Shown: positions 17,224 through 26,712, counted from the first letter of the stretch. The stretch: DNA of 64,000 nucleotides from Methylosinus sp. LW4 (GCF_000379125.1 NZ_KB900626.1:711433-775432); one strand, 5' to 3'. Notes: generated from the letters alone by a model not told the origin. A program made the numbers and translations.

Positions 17224-17547
17224 AAATGCGTCTGATTTCGACCGAGCGCGGAGTTTCGACCGGTTGCAGTGGAAGCCGTTTCCAAAAACGCGTCCCGAGG
17301 CGCCGGAGAAATCGGAACGACATACGATCGCCGCGACGCCCGCTTCGATGGTGGAACGTCGACCTCGAACGCCGGCGCGCTGCTGCTCGGCAAGGTCGAT
17401 AAGGCCTTGAAATTGGCGAAACTCCTCGTGGCCTGCTTCATCGATTGCAGCAATCTCGCGCTGATCGAGCATGCGGCCGGTCGGGCTCGTGCTCGACTAC
17501 GAAGAATTGAACGACGCGCGCGGCTTGGATCGAGCCGGCGAGTCCTG
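17224..17547. other. 324-bp gap with no supported gene
   Basis: Open frames are present on both strands, but none has a usable start with a ribosome binding site or any motif I recognise. One minus-strand frame (17218-17472) has a plausible helical composition but overlaps the SWIM gene end. It is most likely debris between the operon and the decayed aldo/keto reductase. Confidence 0.4.
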
Positions 17548-18552
17548 TCACCGTGCAGCAGGAGTGGGCGCGGCGGGGTCGATGAGGCCGGCGTCGCACA
17601 GACGGCGCCAAAACTCGACCGGAATGATCTCATCCATGGCGGCGCGATCTTCTGCAATTCGGCTCGGACGGCTCGTGCCGGGTATCACCGCCGCGACCGC
17701 TGGATGAGCGAGCGAGAATTGCAGCCCGGCCGCCTTCATGCCGACGCCGTGCTCGTTGGCGATCGCCTTGATCCGCGGCACCTTGTCGAGAACGGCAGGC
17801 GTCGCCGGCGCATATTCGAAATTGGGGCCGCCCACCAGCGCGCCCGAGCTGTAGGGGCCGCCAACGATGATGCGCAGACCGCGCTCCTCCGCCATTGGCA
17901 TCACACGCTGAAGCGCCTTCTCATGGTCGAGTAGCGTGTAGCGGCCGGCCAGCAGAAATATGTCGGGATGCGGCTCGTCGAGCTCCATAACGATTTCGAT
18001 CGGCTCGACGCGATTGACGTCGAGGCCCCGTCCCGCGATCACGCCTCCTCGCGCAGACGATCGAGCGTGCGAAATGCTCCGAGGCGTGTGCTCTCGAACA
18101 TGGCCAGCCACTCGTCGCCATAGAAGTCCTGCGCCACGTCATGGACGAAGACGAATTCGATATGGTCTGTCCTCGCGCTTCAGGCTGCTTCCAGCGAGCG
18201 TCGCGCTCTCCGAATAATCATTGACGATGCGGTTCGGATCGCCGTGCGCGAAGACGCTGCGCTTCTCGCCGAGATCGCGGGCGCCGACGTCCTCGATCTC
18301 GTCGAGAATAACTCGGCCCACTTTGGTGCTGACGACATAATCCTCGCGCGGCTTGCCTGCCTGGGCCTCGCCCAAGCGCAGCTCCGCGAGGCCGGCGCCA
18401 TAGAAGGGCGCCGTGTCGAAGTAGCGGACGCGGTCGTTCCAGGCGGCCTCCGCAGTCGCGCGCGCCTTCTCCTCGGAAATGTCGCGAAACATATTGCCGA
18501 GCGGGGCGGCGCCGAAGCCGAGCTCGCTCTGGAGAATCTTCTCCATGCTCAT
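17548..18552 (-). pseudogene. Aldo/keto reductase (D-threo-aldose 1-dehydrogenase-like), frameshifted twice
   Basis: The start is ATG 18552 after AAAGGA. The first part reads well as an aldo/keto reductase (LGFGAAPLGNMFRDISEE; RYFDTAPFYGAGLAELRLGEA; DYVVSTKVGR), with the catalytic Asp, Tyr and Lys of the family present. Near 18170-18185 the frame shifts; the middle part (TDHIEFVFVHDVAQDFYGDEWLAMFES, ending RLREE) lies in another frame. Near 18050 a second shift, consistent with one missing G in GAGGAGGCGTG, moves to the frame encoding EPIEIVMELDEPHPDIFLLAGRYTLLDHEKAL down to 17548. With both shifts repaired the protein would be about 335 residues. Either the gene is dead or the assembly carries indels. 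Confidence 0.82.
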
Positions 18553-19259
18553 GAGCTCGATCCTTTCGTTCGGCGCGGCGGCTGCGACATGGGCCGGCGT
18601 CAATTAACTGCGACGATATTGACGACAACCGTGGTGATCGCGCTGCGATGTGAACGCGTGCGAAGGTCGGTGGGTCCAATCGCGTGTGCGAATTCGTGCT
18701 ACCTGTCGGCGACACGACTCCGTTGGAGGGAGGTCGCGCTCGGCAGGCGACCTTCTTTTGCGCTCCAGGTCGTTTTTTGGGGGCCACTCTTCGAAACCGA
18801 GCCGTCTGGTTGGCCTATAGACGCCATCTGTCACCCGAAGGGACTTTTGTATCGTCCGCGCCCTCGGAGCCACAGGAGGGCCATTTGCGGGCGTTTTAGG
18901 CGTAGACACGGTTTTGACATTTTTCGGCCGCCAAAAAACTCTAGCTAGAAACCTTCCCCGCAGGGGCTATGCCCTCCTGTCCGCGCGATGCTCGCATCCG
19001 AACATGCATTGAAATTCGACGCCATCGAAAGGCGGCTCTCGATAAAAAGGAGGCTTGTCGTGAGGCGCTAAGCCTGCGATCCCCCCAAGGGGGCGCGAGG
19101 TCCGACGTCAGCCGCGGAAGCGCTAACTTAACCAATCGAATTCACGCCTCAGACCCCTTGTGTTCGATTGATCAGACCTCCTGGCGTCGAGGAAGATTGG
19201 CCAGTCTATAATTTCAAAATGGAGAATAGGCCGAGATCTTCGTGCGTTGCAACTATAGT
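18553..19259. other. 707-bp gap with hairpins but no supported gene
   Basis: No open frame here has a good start or a recognisable product. Two short hairpins are visible: one around 18961-18979 (CAGGGGC-TAT-GCCCTCCTG with a bulge) and one around 19081-19096 (CCCCCC-AA-GGGGG). The stretch is more AT-rich than its flanks near 18890-18960. It lies between the pseudogene and the 3' end of the relaxase gene and may be a decayed segment. Confidence 0.4.
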
Positions 19260-21932
19260 TTACTTCTTCCATTTGTAGGGGTTGGACGAGAGCGGATCCT
19301 TCGTGTCGCTTTCGATAGTGATGTGCGGCGTAATCTGCGCTTGTGTGATCCGCTGTGCGAGGAGCGACAACACGGTGCACGCTCTGAAGATGTCGATCTC
19401 TTCCGAAGCGGCAGGCAATTCGTCCAACAGCGATTGGGGTAGATCGAACTCATCGTCCAGCGAGTCGGGGCATCGCGCTCGCGTCGACGCGCTATATTCC
19501 GCGCGGACCACGGCTGCCGCGACGGATTTCTCCGATCCGATGAATTTCATGATCTTATCGTACGCTTCAGCGCGACTGGGATTCGTCTCGTGAATCGACC
19601 GTCGTACGAAACGCAAACCCTCGACCGCATGAGGATCGGAGGCGATCGCAGATCGAATGCGTTCATGCAGCGATGGCAAGCCTATGGCGACAGGCGGATG
19701 CCGTGGGGCCGGTTTCGGCGTTGGAAATTCGTCTAGCGTCACAGCGGGGCGATACGCTTCTCCTCGACGTCTTGGATAGTTCGCCGGCTCTGGGAAAACA
19801 TCGAAGTCGTCCGCTCGCCACGTGATGTTATGTGAATTCGCGAGAATGTCCTCGAAGGTCACATGCATCTCGGCGTCTGGATCGCGCATCGGAGCCAATG
19901 AGCGTAGCGCAGGGTATGGAAGAGAACTGCGGGCGACTTCCACGAGCTCTTCGAGAGTTCGTGCGACAGCGGGGTCGACGAAAAGAGTCGTGTCCCGTTC
20001 CGCCGCGAGCAATATCGCCGCCCAGGCATGGCGGGGCGTTGTGATCTCGACGCGCAGTTCCACCTCAGAAGGCGCTTGCTTAGCCTCGCGGATGCGGATC
20101 GCCGCAGCGGATCGGGGGTGTGCCTGCCGGACATCCACTGTTCGCGCGCCAAGCCCTGGTATGTCGACGTCGAGCGATCCACGCTCCTCGTCGATGGCAA
20201 GAACGCGCGCGAATCCGCCGGCGCGGACTTCGGGCGGCTTCGGACCGTAGAGTGTGCGCTCGAATACGATCCACTCATCGACGTCGAATTTGATTTCCCG
20301 GCCGTCCGCGTGGATCACATGTGGATGATGGAGTGGATCCAGCAGGGCTCGCGTCTCGTGAATCCGCCGAATTAGAGGGAGCAAGCGATCAGGATCGTCG
20401 CAAACGATGCTACTATGTATTCCCCAAGACGGTGCGTGATCCTCGGCGAAGCCGAAGACGACCTGGTTACGAAGCTTGCGTAGAGCTCGATCCACCAGTC
20501 CAGATCTGGCCAACGATGCAGCGTCATTAGGGGCGTCGCTCAACGGCTCGCTGAGGCGATCCACAATATAGGAGGCGAGGCTTCGACAATGTCCGGCCTG
20601 TGAGCCGAGGTCCAACCCAAGGACAAGACGAATTCGGTTCTCGCTGGCGGAGAGGATCAGAGCGGCGAGATCTTGGTCCGCGAGGTTTTCCGCTCGTGGA
20701 GCCACGATTAGCTCGGGAGCCGACTCGCGGTTAATTGCTTTGGCGACGGTCACGATTTGTGGCCGCTTCACGTTCAGGAGCGCCGCGCATTCTTCACACT
20801 CCGAGTGATGGTTCCCTACGACGATTACATCTTGTTCAGTGCGATCCTCGCGAATCTGCTCGAGAACAGCCGTATGGTCATCATCGGCTATTACTCGGAT
20901 CGCGGCGGTGTGTCTCGCATCCTCTATCGCATCACTCGCCGCCGACATCAGATCAAAAATGCGCCGGGTGGTTGCAAAGCGCGGAGTCGTCTTGCCATCA
21001 TGGGTCGGGCGTCCAAGCGTCACGATTTCCGAATCTGCGAGAATCTCATTCGCCCGGATTGTGCGATCCGATTCCCGATCCACGAATTTCGCCAGTAGGC
21101 GGTGAATTTCGCCGATCCGCATTGTGGATCGACCGCGAAGCAATGTCTCGATCAGGATCGAGGCGTCACCATAGATCAGCGCGAGATTCGTTGCACGCTG
21201 CGCGTGGCGGTAATTGTCGACCTTATCGGCGTCGCCGAGCAGGTCGCGGTCGCTCCAATGCCTATCCGGAGCCGGCGCCGGAGGATCGACGACATTGTCG
21301 AGCCCTAGCTCGTCAAAGAAGTGAATAAGCAGATCGCGGGCCTTCTCGGGCCAGGAAATGCCCTCGGCGACATAGGTCGCCGGTAGACCGTGCTTCCGCC
21401 CATGGCGCGGACGGGCCCAGAGATCGCGAACTTTTGGACCTTCAAATCTCGCCCGCAGCCCGACCGACACATGGGCGTGCCGATTCCGAGATCCGCGGCT
21501 CGCTTCGAGTTGGGCCGGGTCGTGGATCGCGAAATGTGCGGGAAGCGCATGCGGACTGCATGCTTGTTGGACCAGTCGACGGGTCACCTCGATCGCTTCG
21601 TCCAGCGTCAATTCGTCGTCCGGCGGAAGTGCGACAATGAGCGTCCAGCAGATCTGAGGCCAGCGGGTTCGGCCGTCCATTTTGCGCATTCGCCGCGCCT
21701 CGGCATAATCGATTGCGAGCGCGAAGGCGGCCGGAGTCGATAAATCTGGGGCCGCGCCTATTGGCAGCACGACTTCCTCATGCACCATATCGGAGCCGTC
21801 GCCTCGGAACTCCCAGCTGTGATTTGAACGTGGGTCGACGACGGCGCCGCGCCCGCAATAGGACACGAGCGCACTCATGCTTACCTGCCGCCGCATGCGC
21901 ATTGGACGCGCCCGTACATACGCAATCGCCAT
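19260..21932 (-). CDS. MobA/MobL-type relaxase with a TraA-like, apparently degenerate C-terminal region
   Basis: An 890-residue protein from ATG 21932. The N-terminus (AIAYVRARPM; SMSALVSYCGRG) and the two-His motif NRHAHVSV (His 152 and 154) are those of MobA/MobL/TraA relaxases, which nick oriT and pilot single-stranded DNA during transfer. The catalytic Tyr is likely Tyr5 in AIAYVR or Tyr25. The middle part (about 340-500; VIVVGNHHSE, LVLGLDLGSQAGHCRS) recalls the helicase part of Ti-type TraA, but I see no intact Walker A, so helicase activity is doubtful. No coupling protein or type IV secretion genes are in the window, so the island would need a helper. A divergent coiled-coil protein may be the accessory. 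Confidence 0.78.
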   Translation of the reverse strand: MAIAYVRARPMRMRRQVSMSALVSYCGRGAVVDPRSNHSWEFRGDGSDMVHEEVVLPIGAAPDLSTPAAFALAIDYAEARRMRKMDGRTRWPQICWTLIVALPPDDELTLDEAIEVTRRLVQQACSPHALPAHFAIHDPAQLEASRGSRNRHAHVSVGLRARFEGPKVRDLWARPRHGRKHGLPATYVAEGISWPEKARDLLIHFFDELGLDNVVDPPAPAPDRHWSDRDLLGDADKVDNYRHAQRATNLALIYGDASILIETLLRGRSTMRIGEIHRLLAKFVDRESDRTIRANEILADSEIVTLGRPTHDGKTTPRFATTRRIFDLMSAASDAIEDARHTAAIRVIADDDHTAVLEQIREDRTEQDVIVVGNHHSECEECAALLNVKRPQIVTVAKAINRESAPELIVAPRAENLADQDLAALILSASENRIRLVLGLDLGSQAGHCRSLASYIVDRLSEPLSDAPNDAASLARSGLVDRALRKLRNQVVFGFAEDHAPSWGIHSSIVCDDPDRLLPLIRRIHETRALLDPLHHPHVIHADGREIKFDVDEWIVFERTLYGPKPPEVRAGGFARVLAIDEERGSLDVDIPGLGARTVDVRQAHPRSAAAIRIREAKQAPSEVELRVEITTPRHAWAAILLAAERDTTLFVDPAVARTLEELVEVARSSLPYPALRSLAPMRDPDAEMHVTFEDILANSHNITWRADDFDVFPEPANYPRRRGEAYRPAVTLDEFPTPKPAPRHPPVAIGLPSLHERIRSAIASDPHAVEGLRFVRRSIHETNPSRAEAYDKIMKFIGSEKSVAAAVVRAEYSASTRARCPDSLDDEFDLPQSLLDELPAASEEIDIFRACTVLSLLAQRITQAQITPHITIESDTKDPLSSNPYKWKK

Positions 21933-22083
21933 GGCCGTTCGTTCCGAATTTGGGAGAAAATTCACATTGCATATTGAGCATTGCCATGACGCCAGAAAAT
22001 GTCCAGGAATCTTTATCGTAGAACGATGTGTGGTGTCATGACATGCTCTGTGCGTAGGTGTCGAACGCAGCGAGCCGTCATCC
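21933..22083. promoter_or_regulatory. Divergent control region of the relaxase gene; candidate oriT
   Basis: A 151-bp region between the divergent relaxase and coiled-coil genes, more AT-rich than its surroundings. It holds a perfect 10-bp palindrome TGTCATGACA (22034-22043), an imperfect repeat pair (TCGTAGAACG near 22016 and CGTAGGTGTCGAACG near 22053) and AT-rich tracts. Relaxase genes are often divergent from their oriT, so it is a reasonable oriT candidate, but no known nic sequence is recognised. Confidence 0.35.
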
Positions 22084-23184
22084 ATGTTTGATGAAATCGA
22101 CAAGGACATTCGCGCGATGATGCGCGGGATTCAGCAGCAGCAGGAACGCGTGGACGCCGATGCGGCGCAAATTCAGATTCTGGAAGATCGCCTGCGAACG
22201 AAGGCGCAGATGCTTCGCCGGGAAAAAGAGGCGCTGATCGTGGCGATGTACGAGAGGCGCGGGATGTTCTCTGCGGCGCCTGAGGCATTTTTCGAGATGT
22301 TGGGTCGCGTGGATCGCGAGTTGAGGCATTCTGAGTCCACGTTGACCGGGCGCGGCGAATTACACGCGCCGGCGCAGCGAGAGGACGGCGATCCACGATC
22401 CGGCGAGCCGCTGGCGAATTTCGGTGGCGTGGATCATTGTCTCGTCACGATCCATCGTCTCACCAATCCGACGATTGTGGTCAAAGAGGAACTCAGGACC
22501 TATGGTTTGACGAAGAACGGTCGCAAAGGGATTTGGTGCGGCAAGGTGAGCCGTGACGCGGCGTTGATCCTCCGAGGGCGCTTTGGCGACCGTGTGACGA
22601 TCGAGGATGTCGCCCCGTTGGAGGATACGAGAGTTTCGTCGTCGCTCGTCGACGCGGCTCCTCCTGATATATCGGCGATTGTGCTGAACGAAGAGCCGAC
22701 ATCGGAAAAGTCGGCCGACAACATGCTCTCCGCGTCAAGCGATCTACGCGCCGTCTTCGGCGTGGCGGAACACGCGGGCGCTTCGTTGGAGAGGGCCGGA
22801 GTTGATGCTCCGAACGGCGATCCAGAAAAGACAAACGGCGAAACGAATGCGAACCTCGACGCGCCTGTCGTGGGCGCGGGTGGATTTGCCGATTTGAGCG
22901 GCGATGAAAAGCAAATCGATCCACCGGCGGCGCTATTCGCTGCCGACATAGGTTCGGAAGAGCCCGACTGTCGCTCCGAGCCCGCGTCACTCAACGTGAG
23001 CGGCGGAAACGAGGCAGCCGCGGCTTCGAGCGCACCTCTCCTGCGGCAGGGGGCTAGGTTTAACCACGCTGCATTTGGGAAAGCTCGTGCCGCCGCTGCT
23101 GAAGCCGCCCGAGTTTCGCCCGCGCCGGAAAATGCGCCACATGATGCAGCCATGGTCAAGGGGCCGCCGCAGGCGTCGACCTAA
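22084..23184 (+). CDS. Uncharacterised coiled-coil protein, possible mobilisation accessory
   Basis: A 366-residue protein from ATG 22084, with a weak ribosome binding site. Residues 1-60 are predicted coiled coil (IRAMMRGIQQQQERVDADAAQIQILEDRLRTKAQMLRREKEALI). A compact central segment (about 115-180; HRLTNPTIVVKEELRTYGLTKNGRKGIWCGKVSRDAALILRGRFGDRVTIEDV) looks folded. The remainder is acidic, Ala/Ser-rich low-complexity sequence, probably disordered. I do not recognise the family. Its divergence from the relaxase gene suggests a DNA-processing or regulatory accessory role, but this rests on position only. Confidence 0.6.
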   Translation: MFDEIDKDIRAMMRGIQQQQERVDADAAQIQILEDRLRTKAQMLRREKEALIVAMYERRGMFSAAPEAFFEMLGRVDRELRHSESTLTGRGELHAPAQREDGDPRSGEPLANFGGVDHCLVTIHRLTNPTIVVKEELRTYGLTKNGRKGIWCGKVSRDAALILRGRFGDRVTIEDVAPLEDTRVSSSLVDAAPPDISAIVLNEEPTSEKSADNMLSASSDLRAVFGVAEHAGASLERAGVDAPNGDPEKTNGETNANLDAPVVGAGGFADLSGDEKQIDPPAALFAADIGSEEPDCRSEPASLNVSGGNEAAAASSAPLLRQGARFNHAAFGKARAAAAEAARVSPAPENAPHDAAMVKGPPQAST

Positions 23185-23257
23185 GCCGACGGAGGATCAT
23201 TGTGGGGCTTTTCGTGTATGGCGGCGGCGATCGACGTCACGCAAAAGCCTCGGCGCT

Positions 23258-23764
23258 TCATCGGACCATGGTCGATCCGTCGAGATAGGGCAAAAAGACT
23301 GTAGCTCCGATTGCCGCGGCGCCGATCGCGCCTACGAGGACGGCGCCGGCGGCGATGTCTTTGGCGCGCTTTACAGACAGGTCGAACCCAGGCGATACGA
23401 CGTCACAGACATGTTCGATAGCGGTGTTGATCGCCTCCGCCATCCAGACGGATGAGATGGCGGCGATCAGCCAGCGCCAATCGGATAGGCTCACGCGCAG
23501 GAGGAGGCCGGCGCAGATGACCAGCAGCGTGGCCACGAGGTGAGCCCATGCATTGGGCTGCGTGCGCAACATGAAGGCGAGGCCGGCGAAGGCGAAAGAA
23601 AAGCTCCGCATCCGGGCGCGCCATGAGAGCGCGTCCGATGAGAGAGCAGGGCGGATAGGCGCATGGAACCGCCAAGCGAGAGGATCGCGAGAAGCCCCAC
23701 GGCAAGCGCGCGCCAGAAGGAGCAGAGGCGCGAAGAGGAACGCGATAAGAGCGCAGCAGATCAT
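23258..23764 (-). CDS. DgkA-family membrane lipid kinase (diacylglycerol/undecaprenol kinase-like)
   Basis: A 168-residue membrane protein with ATG at 23764 and a GAGGGAA ribosome binding site. An extra N-terminal transmembrane helix (residues 1-22) precedes the DgkA core: RARMRSFSFAFAGLAFMLRTQPNAWAHL, two hydrophobic helices, then the signature AEAINTAIEHVCDVVSPGFDLSVKRAKDIAAGAVLV (about 109-144) with the catalytic Glu and metal-binding residues. DgkA enzymes phosphorylate diacylglycerol or the C55 isoprenoid undecaprenol with ATP. It starts 10 bp after the stop of a linalool dehydratase/isomerase-like gene and is surely co-transcribed with it. That neighbour suggests an isoprenoid alcohol as substrate, which is inference. 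Confidence 0.82.
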   Translation of the reverse strand: MICCALIAFLFAPLLLLARACRGASRDPLAWRFHAPIRPALSSDALSWRARMRSFSFAFAGLAFMLRTQPNAWAHLVATLLVICAGLLLRVSLSDWRWLIAAISSVWMAEAINTAIEHVCDVVSPGFDLSVKRAKDIAAGAVLVGAIGAAAIGATVFLPYLDGSTMVR

Positions 23765-23774
23765 GGATGTTCCC

Positions 23775-25676
23775 TCAGTCGGATGGAGCCACGTGAAGCT
23801 CGGTTCTGTTCTCGAGCGCAATGTCGATCCGCATTTCGCCGGAATGATCCGCTATGATCCGCCGTTCATCGCAGGCCCGGACGAAATAAGAACGTCCGGG
23901 GTCGAGGCCGCCGATGGTGAGCATCCGAATGCCGGCGCCGCGGCCGGGATAGAGCACGGCATGAAGGGCGCCGCCGCTCGTATGAGCGCTCGCGGGCAGA
24001 ATGTCCGGATAGGCCGCCTCGCTGATGAAAGGACCGCGCGCGGTGAGTGGCTGCTGGACGACGAGACGATGCAATGATCCTTCGCGTCCCGCGCGCGCAA
24101 GAAATTCGACGGCATGCGCCCAGAGCGAGGCTCGTGGGCGATGAGTGACATCCTCACAGGTCGTCTCGGGACAATCGCGCTCGAGAACGTCGAGCAGATG
24201 CGTCGCGATATCCTCGTCGCCCATCTCGGTCGCGGCGGCTGCGCTCGCGGCATAGCTCGACGCACGCGTGAGACGATAGTTGCCGACGTCGATCGGCCAG
24301 AGTGCGCGGCGCAGGCGTGCCGGCGTGAGCTCGCGGCGGGCGAGAAGCCACTGCCGCCGCGCGATGTCAGGAAAGAGCGCGTCGAGGAACAAGCAGGGAA
24401 ATGACTGCATGACCGCGCCGCCCACGGTTGGCGCCAATCCGACGGCGCTCGACACGAAGGGAACGATCCGCCCATCACAGCAGAGAAAATCGCTTTCGAG
24501 GCTTTCGCGGAATGTGGGCGCGATCCTCGTCCAATGAGCGCCGCCGGAGCCCGCGTCGTAGGCGCGTATCGAACAGGCGGAGATCATATTGCAGAGTGGG
24601 TAGACCCAATTGGGCTCGCAGGCGAGGAGGCCGAGCTCGGCTCGGCGAAACCCAGCCGCCAGCACGTCGACGAGCTCCGGCAGGGAATAGGTGAAGACGC
24701 GTCCAGACGGATGGCGAAAGGACAGGCTGCGCGGCGCATCGAAGCGTCGGCTTCCGCTCGCTGCCTGGAAGAGCGCGATCTGCGTTGCGAGAAAGCCGGT
24801 GAACATGATGTTGTCACGCGGAACGGGATCGATGTCGTCGCGCAGATTTCCCCAGAGGCTTTCGAGCCGCCAATAGCGCCAGACTCGGTGGTCCATCTGC
24901 TTGAGAACGAGATTCTCCTGCGCCTTCGAGAGGTAGGCCTGAAAGGCCGGAAGCCGCTCGGCCTGCGCGATCGACAGAGCATAGGAGATGAAATTCGATT
25001 GATAGCGGATCGCCGCGGTCTGGAATTGATCGATCCACTCGAACCCCTCGAAGTCGTCGATCGGCTGCAAGGCGCGATCGAGGAGGAGGCGCATACGGCG
25101 CAGATCGTCGCGCGAAAGCTCCCCCGCGGGCGGCGGCGAGACAGGGCTCGGCTCACAGCGGCAGCCTGCGAGATAAGCGTTGGCGCGGCGCCGCTCGGCT
25201 GTCGCATGCTGGCCCGATACGACAGCGAGGACGAGCGCGACATCGAGCGCGGCGATAATGCCGACAGGCGTGATCCACACGGCCGTCGGCCAAGCGCGCT
25301 CGTCGCCGCAATTGGCTGCGAGCACGGCCTCGGCCACCCAGATCAGGATCGGCGCGACGATGGCGCCGGTCGCGAACCAGAAGACCACGGCGCCGGCGAA
25401 GGCGGCCATGCCGGCGATCCATAGAGCGAGATGAGGCGCGAAGGATGGTGTGCCGGGCGTCGCCCACATCAGAAAGCCGAAGCCGGGTCCCATGAGGCCG
25501 AGAGCGAACGCGTGCATCTTGTCGTCATGCGTGAATGAAGCGAGAACGACAGCCGCTAGAAGCACGCCTGCATAGGCCGCCGATGTCCGAAGCAGGCGCC
25601 GCCGCAGCGTCGGGCTCCAAATATGGTTTCGCTCCGGAAGCAGGAGGGGAGGTATTGAGGATGTTGTGTTTCTCAA
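23775..25676 (-). CDS. Linalool dehydratase/isomerase-like membrane protein
   Basis: About 633 residues if the TTG at 25676 is the start; it follows AAAGG, and the larger open frame would run through an operator and into the regulator gene. Residues about 30-155 hold four or five membrane helices. The rest is a soluble domain resembling linalool dehydratase/isomerase: WIDQFQTAAIRYQSNFISYALS, DPVPRDNIMFTGF (about 283-295) and ACEPNWVYPLCN (Cys 353 and 362). The 9-residue Cys spacing equals, as I recall, that of the two active-site cysteines of the Castellaniella enzyme, which hydrates myrcene and isomerises geraniol and linalool. Here the domain is membrane-anchored. It is followed by a DgkA-type kinase gene. 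The substrate is unknown, but an isoprenoid alcohol is likely. Confidence 0.72.
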   Translation of the reverse strand: MRNTTSSIPPLLLPERNHIWSPTLRRRLLRTSAAYAGVLLAAVVLASFTHDDKMHAFALGLMGPGFGFLMWATPGTPSFAPHLALWIAGMAAFAGAVVFWFATGAIVAPILIWVAEAVLAANCGDERAWPTAVWITPVGIIAALDVALVLAVVSGQHATAERRRANAYLAGCRCEPSPVSPPPAGELSRDDLRRMRLLLDRALQPIDDFEGFEWIDQFQTAAIRYQSNFISYALSIAQAERLPAFQAYLSKAQENLVLKQMDHRVWRYWRLESLWGNLRDDIDPVPRDNIMFTGFLATQIALFQAASGSRRFDAPRSLSFRHPSGRVFTYSLPELVDVLAAGFRRAELGLLACEPNWVYPLCNMISACSIRAYDAGSGGAHWTRIAPTFRESLESDFLCCDGRIVPFVSSAVGLAPTVGGAVMQSFPCLFLDALFPDIARRQWLLARRELTPARLRRALWPIDVGNYRLTRASSYAASAAAATEMGDEDIATHLLDVLERDCPETTCEDVTHRPRASLWAHAVEFLARAGREGSLHRLVVQQPLTARGPFISEAAYPDILPASAHTSGGALHAVLYPGRGAGIRMLTIGGLDPGRSYFVRACDERRIIADHSGEMRIDIALENRTELHVAPSD

Positions 25677-25681
25677 TGCAA

Positions 25682-25703
25682 ATACCTTTGTAATACAAAG
25701 TAT
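25682..25703. promoter_or_regulatory. Operator of the linalool dehydratase/isomerase-like gene
   Basis: ATACCTTTG-TAATA-CAAAGTAT (25682-25703) is a near-perfect inverted repeat with one extra base in the left arm. It lies between the regulator stop (25726) and the proposed TTG start (25676). The 13 bases AATACAAAGTATG at 25692-25704 are identical to 26723-26735 in the second operator, upstream of the membrane-protein/regulator operon. The shared site indicates one regulator controls both transcripts. The ribosome binding site (AAAGG) lies inside the left arm. Confidence 0.75.
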
Positions 25704-25725
25704 GGCGACAAAAAAAAGAGAGCGC

Positions 25726-26100
25726 TCAGGCCGTCGATAGGCGGCCGATCTTCTCGCCGTCTTGCCGAGCATCGCTCTTGGCGTCCTCGACGACCTGCTG
25801 GAGCACTTCGAGATAGCCGAGGAAACGCTTCCGTCCAGAGGGTGTGATCCGGCACGTCGTCAGCGGACGAAGCCCTTCGAACCGCTTGTCGATGGCGACG
25901 AGCCCATCTTCCTGCAACACCTGCAAATGACGGCTCAGATTTCCGTCGGTCAGGCCGCACAGTCGCTTCAATTCGCCGAACGGAAGTCCTTTTGGATGGG
26001 CGACGAGCGAGGTCAGCAGTCCGAGGCGCGCTTTCTCATGGATCACGCGGTCGAGCCCTTCATAGGCGAAGCGCCCGGCGGATTGCTCACTCTTCGTCAT
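25726..26100 (-). CDS. Winged-helix transcriptional regulator (ArsR/MarR-like, HTH_34 type)
   Basis: A 124-residue protein from ATG 26100, overlapping by 14 bp the end of the upstream membrane-protein gene, so the two are translationally coupled. A winged helix is clear: HEKARLGLLTSLVAHPKGLPFGELKRLCGLTDGNLSRHLQVLQEDGLVAIDKRFEGLRPLTTCRITPSGRKRFLGYL (about residues 20-97). No metal-binding Cys cluster is present, so an ArsR metal sensor is unlikely. Palindromes upstream of its own operon (26713-26735) and of the following gene (25682-25703) are its probable sites, giving autoregulation plus control of the lipid-enzyme genes. Confidence 0.85.
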   Translation of the reverse strand: MTKSEQSAGRFAYEGLDRVIHEKARLGLLTSLVAHPKGLPFGELKRLCGLTDGNLSRHLQVLQEDGLVAIDKRFEGLRPLTTCRITPSGRKRFLGYLEVLQQVVEDAKSDARQDGEKIGRLSTA

Positions 26101-26704
26101 GATCGCCTCCTCGGCTGAGACCCATTACGGCGGCGGCGAGAAGCTGGCCGCCGCAGAATGGCAGAGCCATTGCGAAAGGAGAGAAGGCGTGCGGCCCCGA
26201 CGCATAGACGAGACAGGCGAGCCCGGTCAAAAGATACCATGCGGCGACGAGGATCATCGCTCTCGGCAGAGAATGGGCCGCGGCGAATACGCCAAGGCTC
26301 AGCATGATCTGCCAGAGGCCGGGAAGCATCCAGGCTGCTTCCGGCGCATGGCGAAGAATGACGAGGCTCGTGAGCAACCCCGCGAGACCGGCGGGCGCGA
26401 AACGCCACGCTGCCGAAAGGAGCATTTCTCCGCCCAAGCCGCCATGGCTCCTCCCCACGCGGCGCGCCGCTTCGACGCCGATGATTGCGATCGCGCAGGC
26501 GGCGACGATCGTCCAAACAGTGAAATAGGCGAGAGGCTCAGCGTCTGGCGCGGGGACGAGGAAAATCTGCGTGATGCCGCCGGCGCCGGCAAGAATCGCG
26601 GTCGCCGCGAGCGCCTGCGGTCCATATCCGTGAAACTCCAAAGATTGCGCGACGCGTTCGCGCATCTCGGCGATGTCGGCTAGGGCCTTGTCCAGGTCTG
26701 TCAT
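26087..26704 (-). CDS. Uncharacterised integral membrane protein co-transcribed with the regulator
   Basis: A 205-residue protein; ATG 26704 is chosen because it lies just downstream of the operator and is followed by a coherent N-terminus (MTDLDKALADIAEMRERVAQSLEFHGYGPQALAATAILAG). After about 30 polar residues there are about six hydrophobic helices, with conserved-looking Gly and Trp in PEAAWMLPGLWQIMLSLGVFAAAHSLPRAM. I do not recognise a function. Membrane proteins of this kind often accompany small winged-helix regulators and may sense or sequester the ligand, but here that is inference from the overlap alone. Confidence 0.75.
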   Translation of the reverse strand: MTDLDKALADIAEMRERVAQSLEFHGYGPQALAATAILAGAGGITQIFLVPAPDAEPLAYFTVWTIVAACAIAIIGVEAARRVGRSHGGLGGEMLLSAAWRFAPAGLAGLLTSLVILRHAPEAAWMLPGLWQIMLSLGVFAAAHSLPRAMILVAAWYLLTGLACLVYASGPHAFSPFAMALPFCGGQLLAAAVMGLSRGGDHDEE

Positions 26705-26712
26705 CGGGATCT

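Noticed and set aside
25677..25772. Longer N-terminus for the linalool dehydratase/isomerase-like protein (ATG 25772)
   Set aside because: It would translate through the operator and overlap the regulator gene, and adds a basic, non-conserved segment; TTG 25676 with AAAGG fits better.
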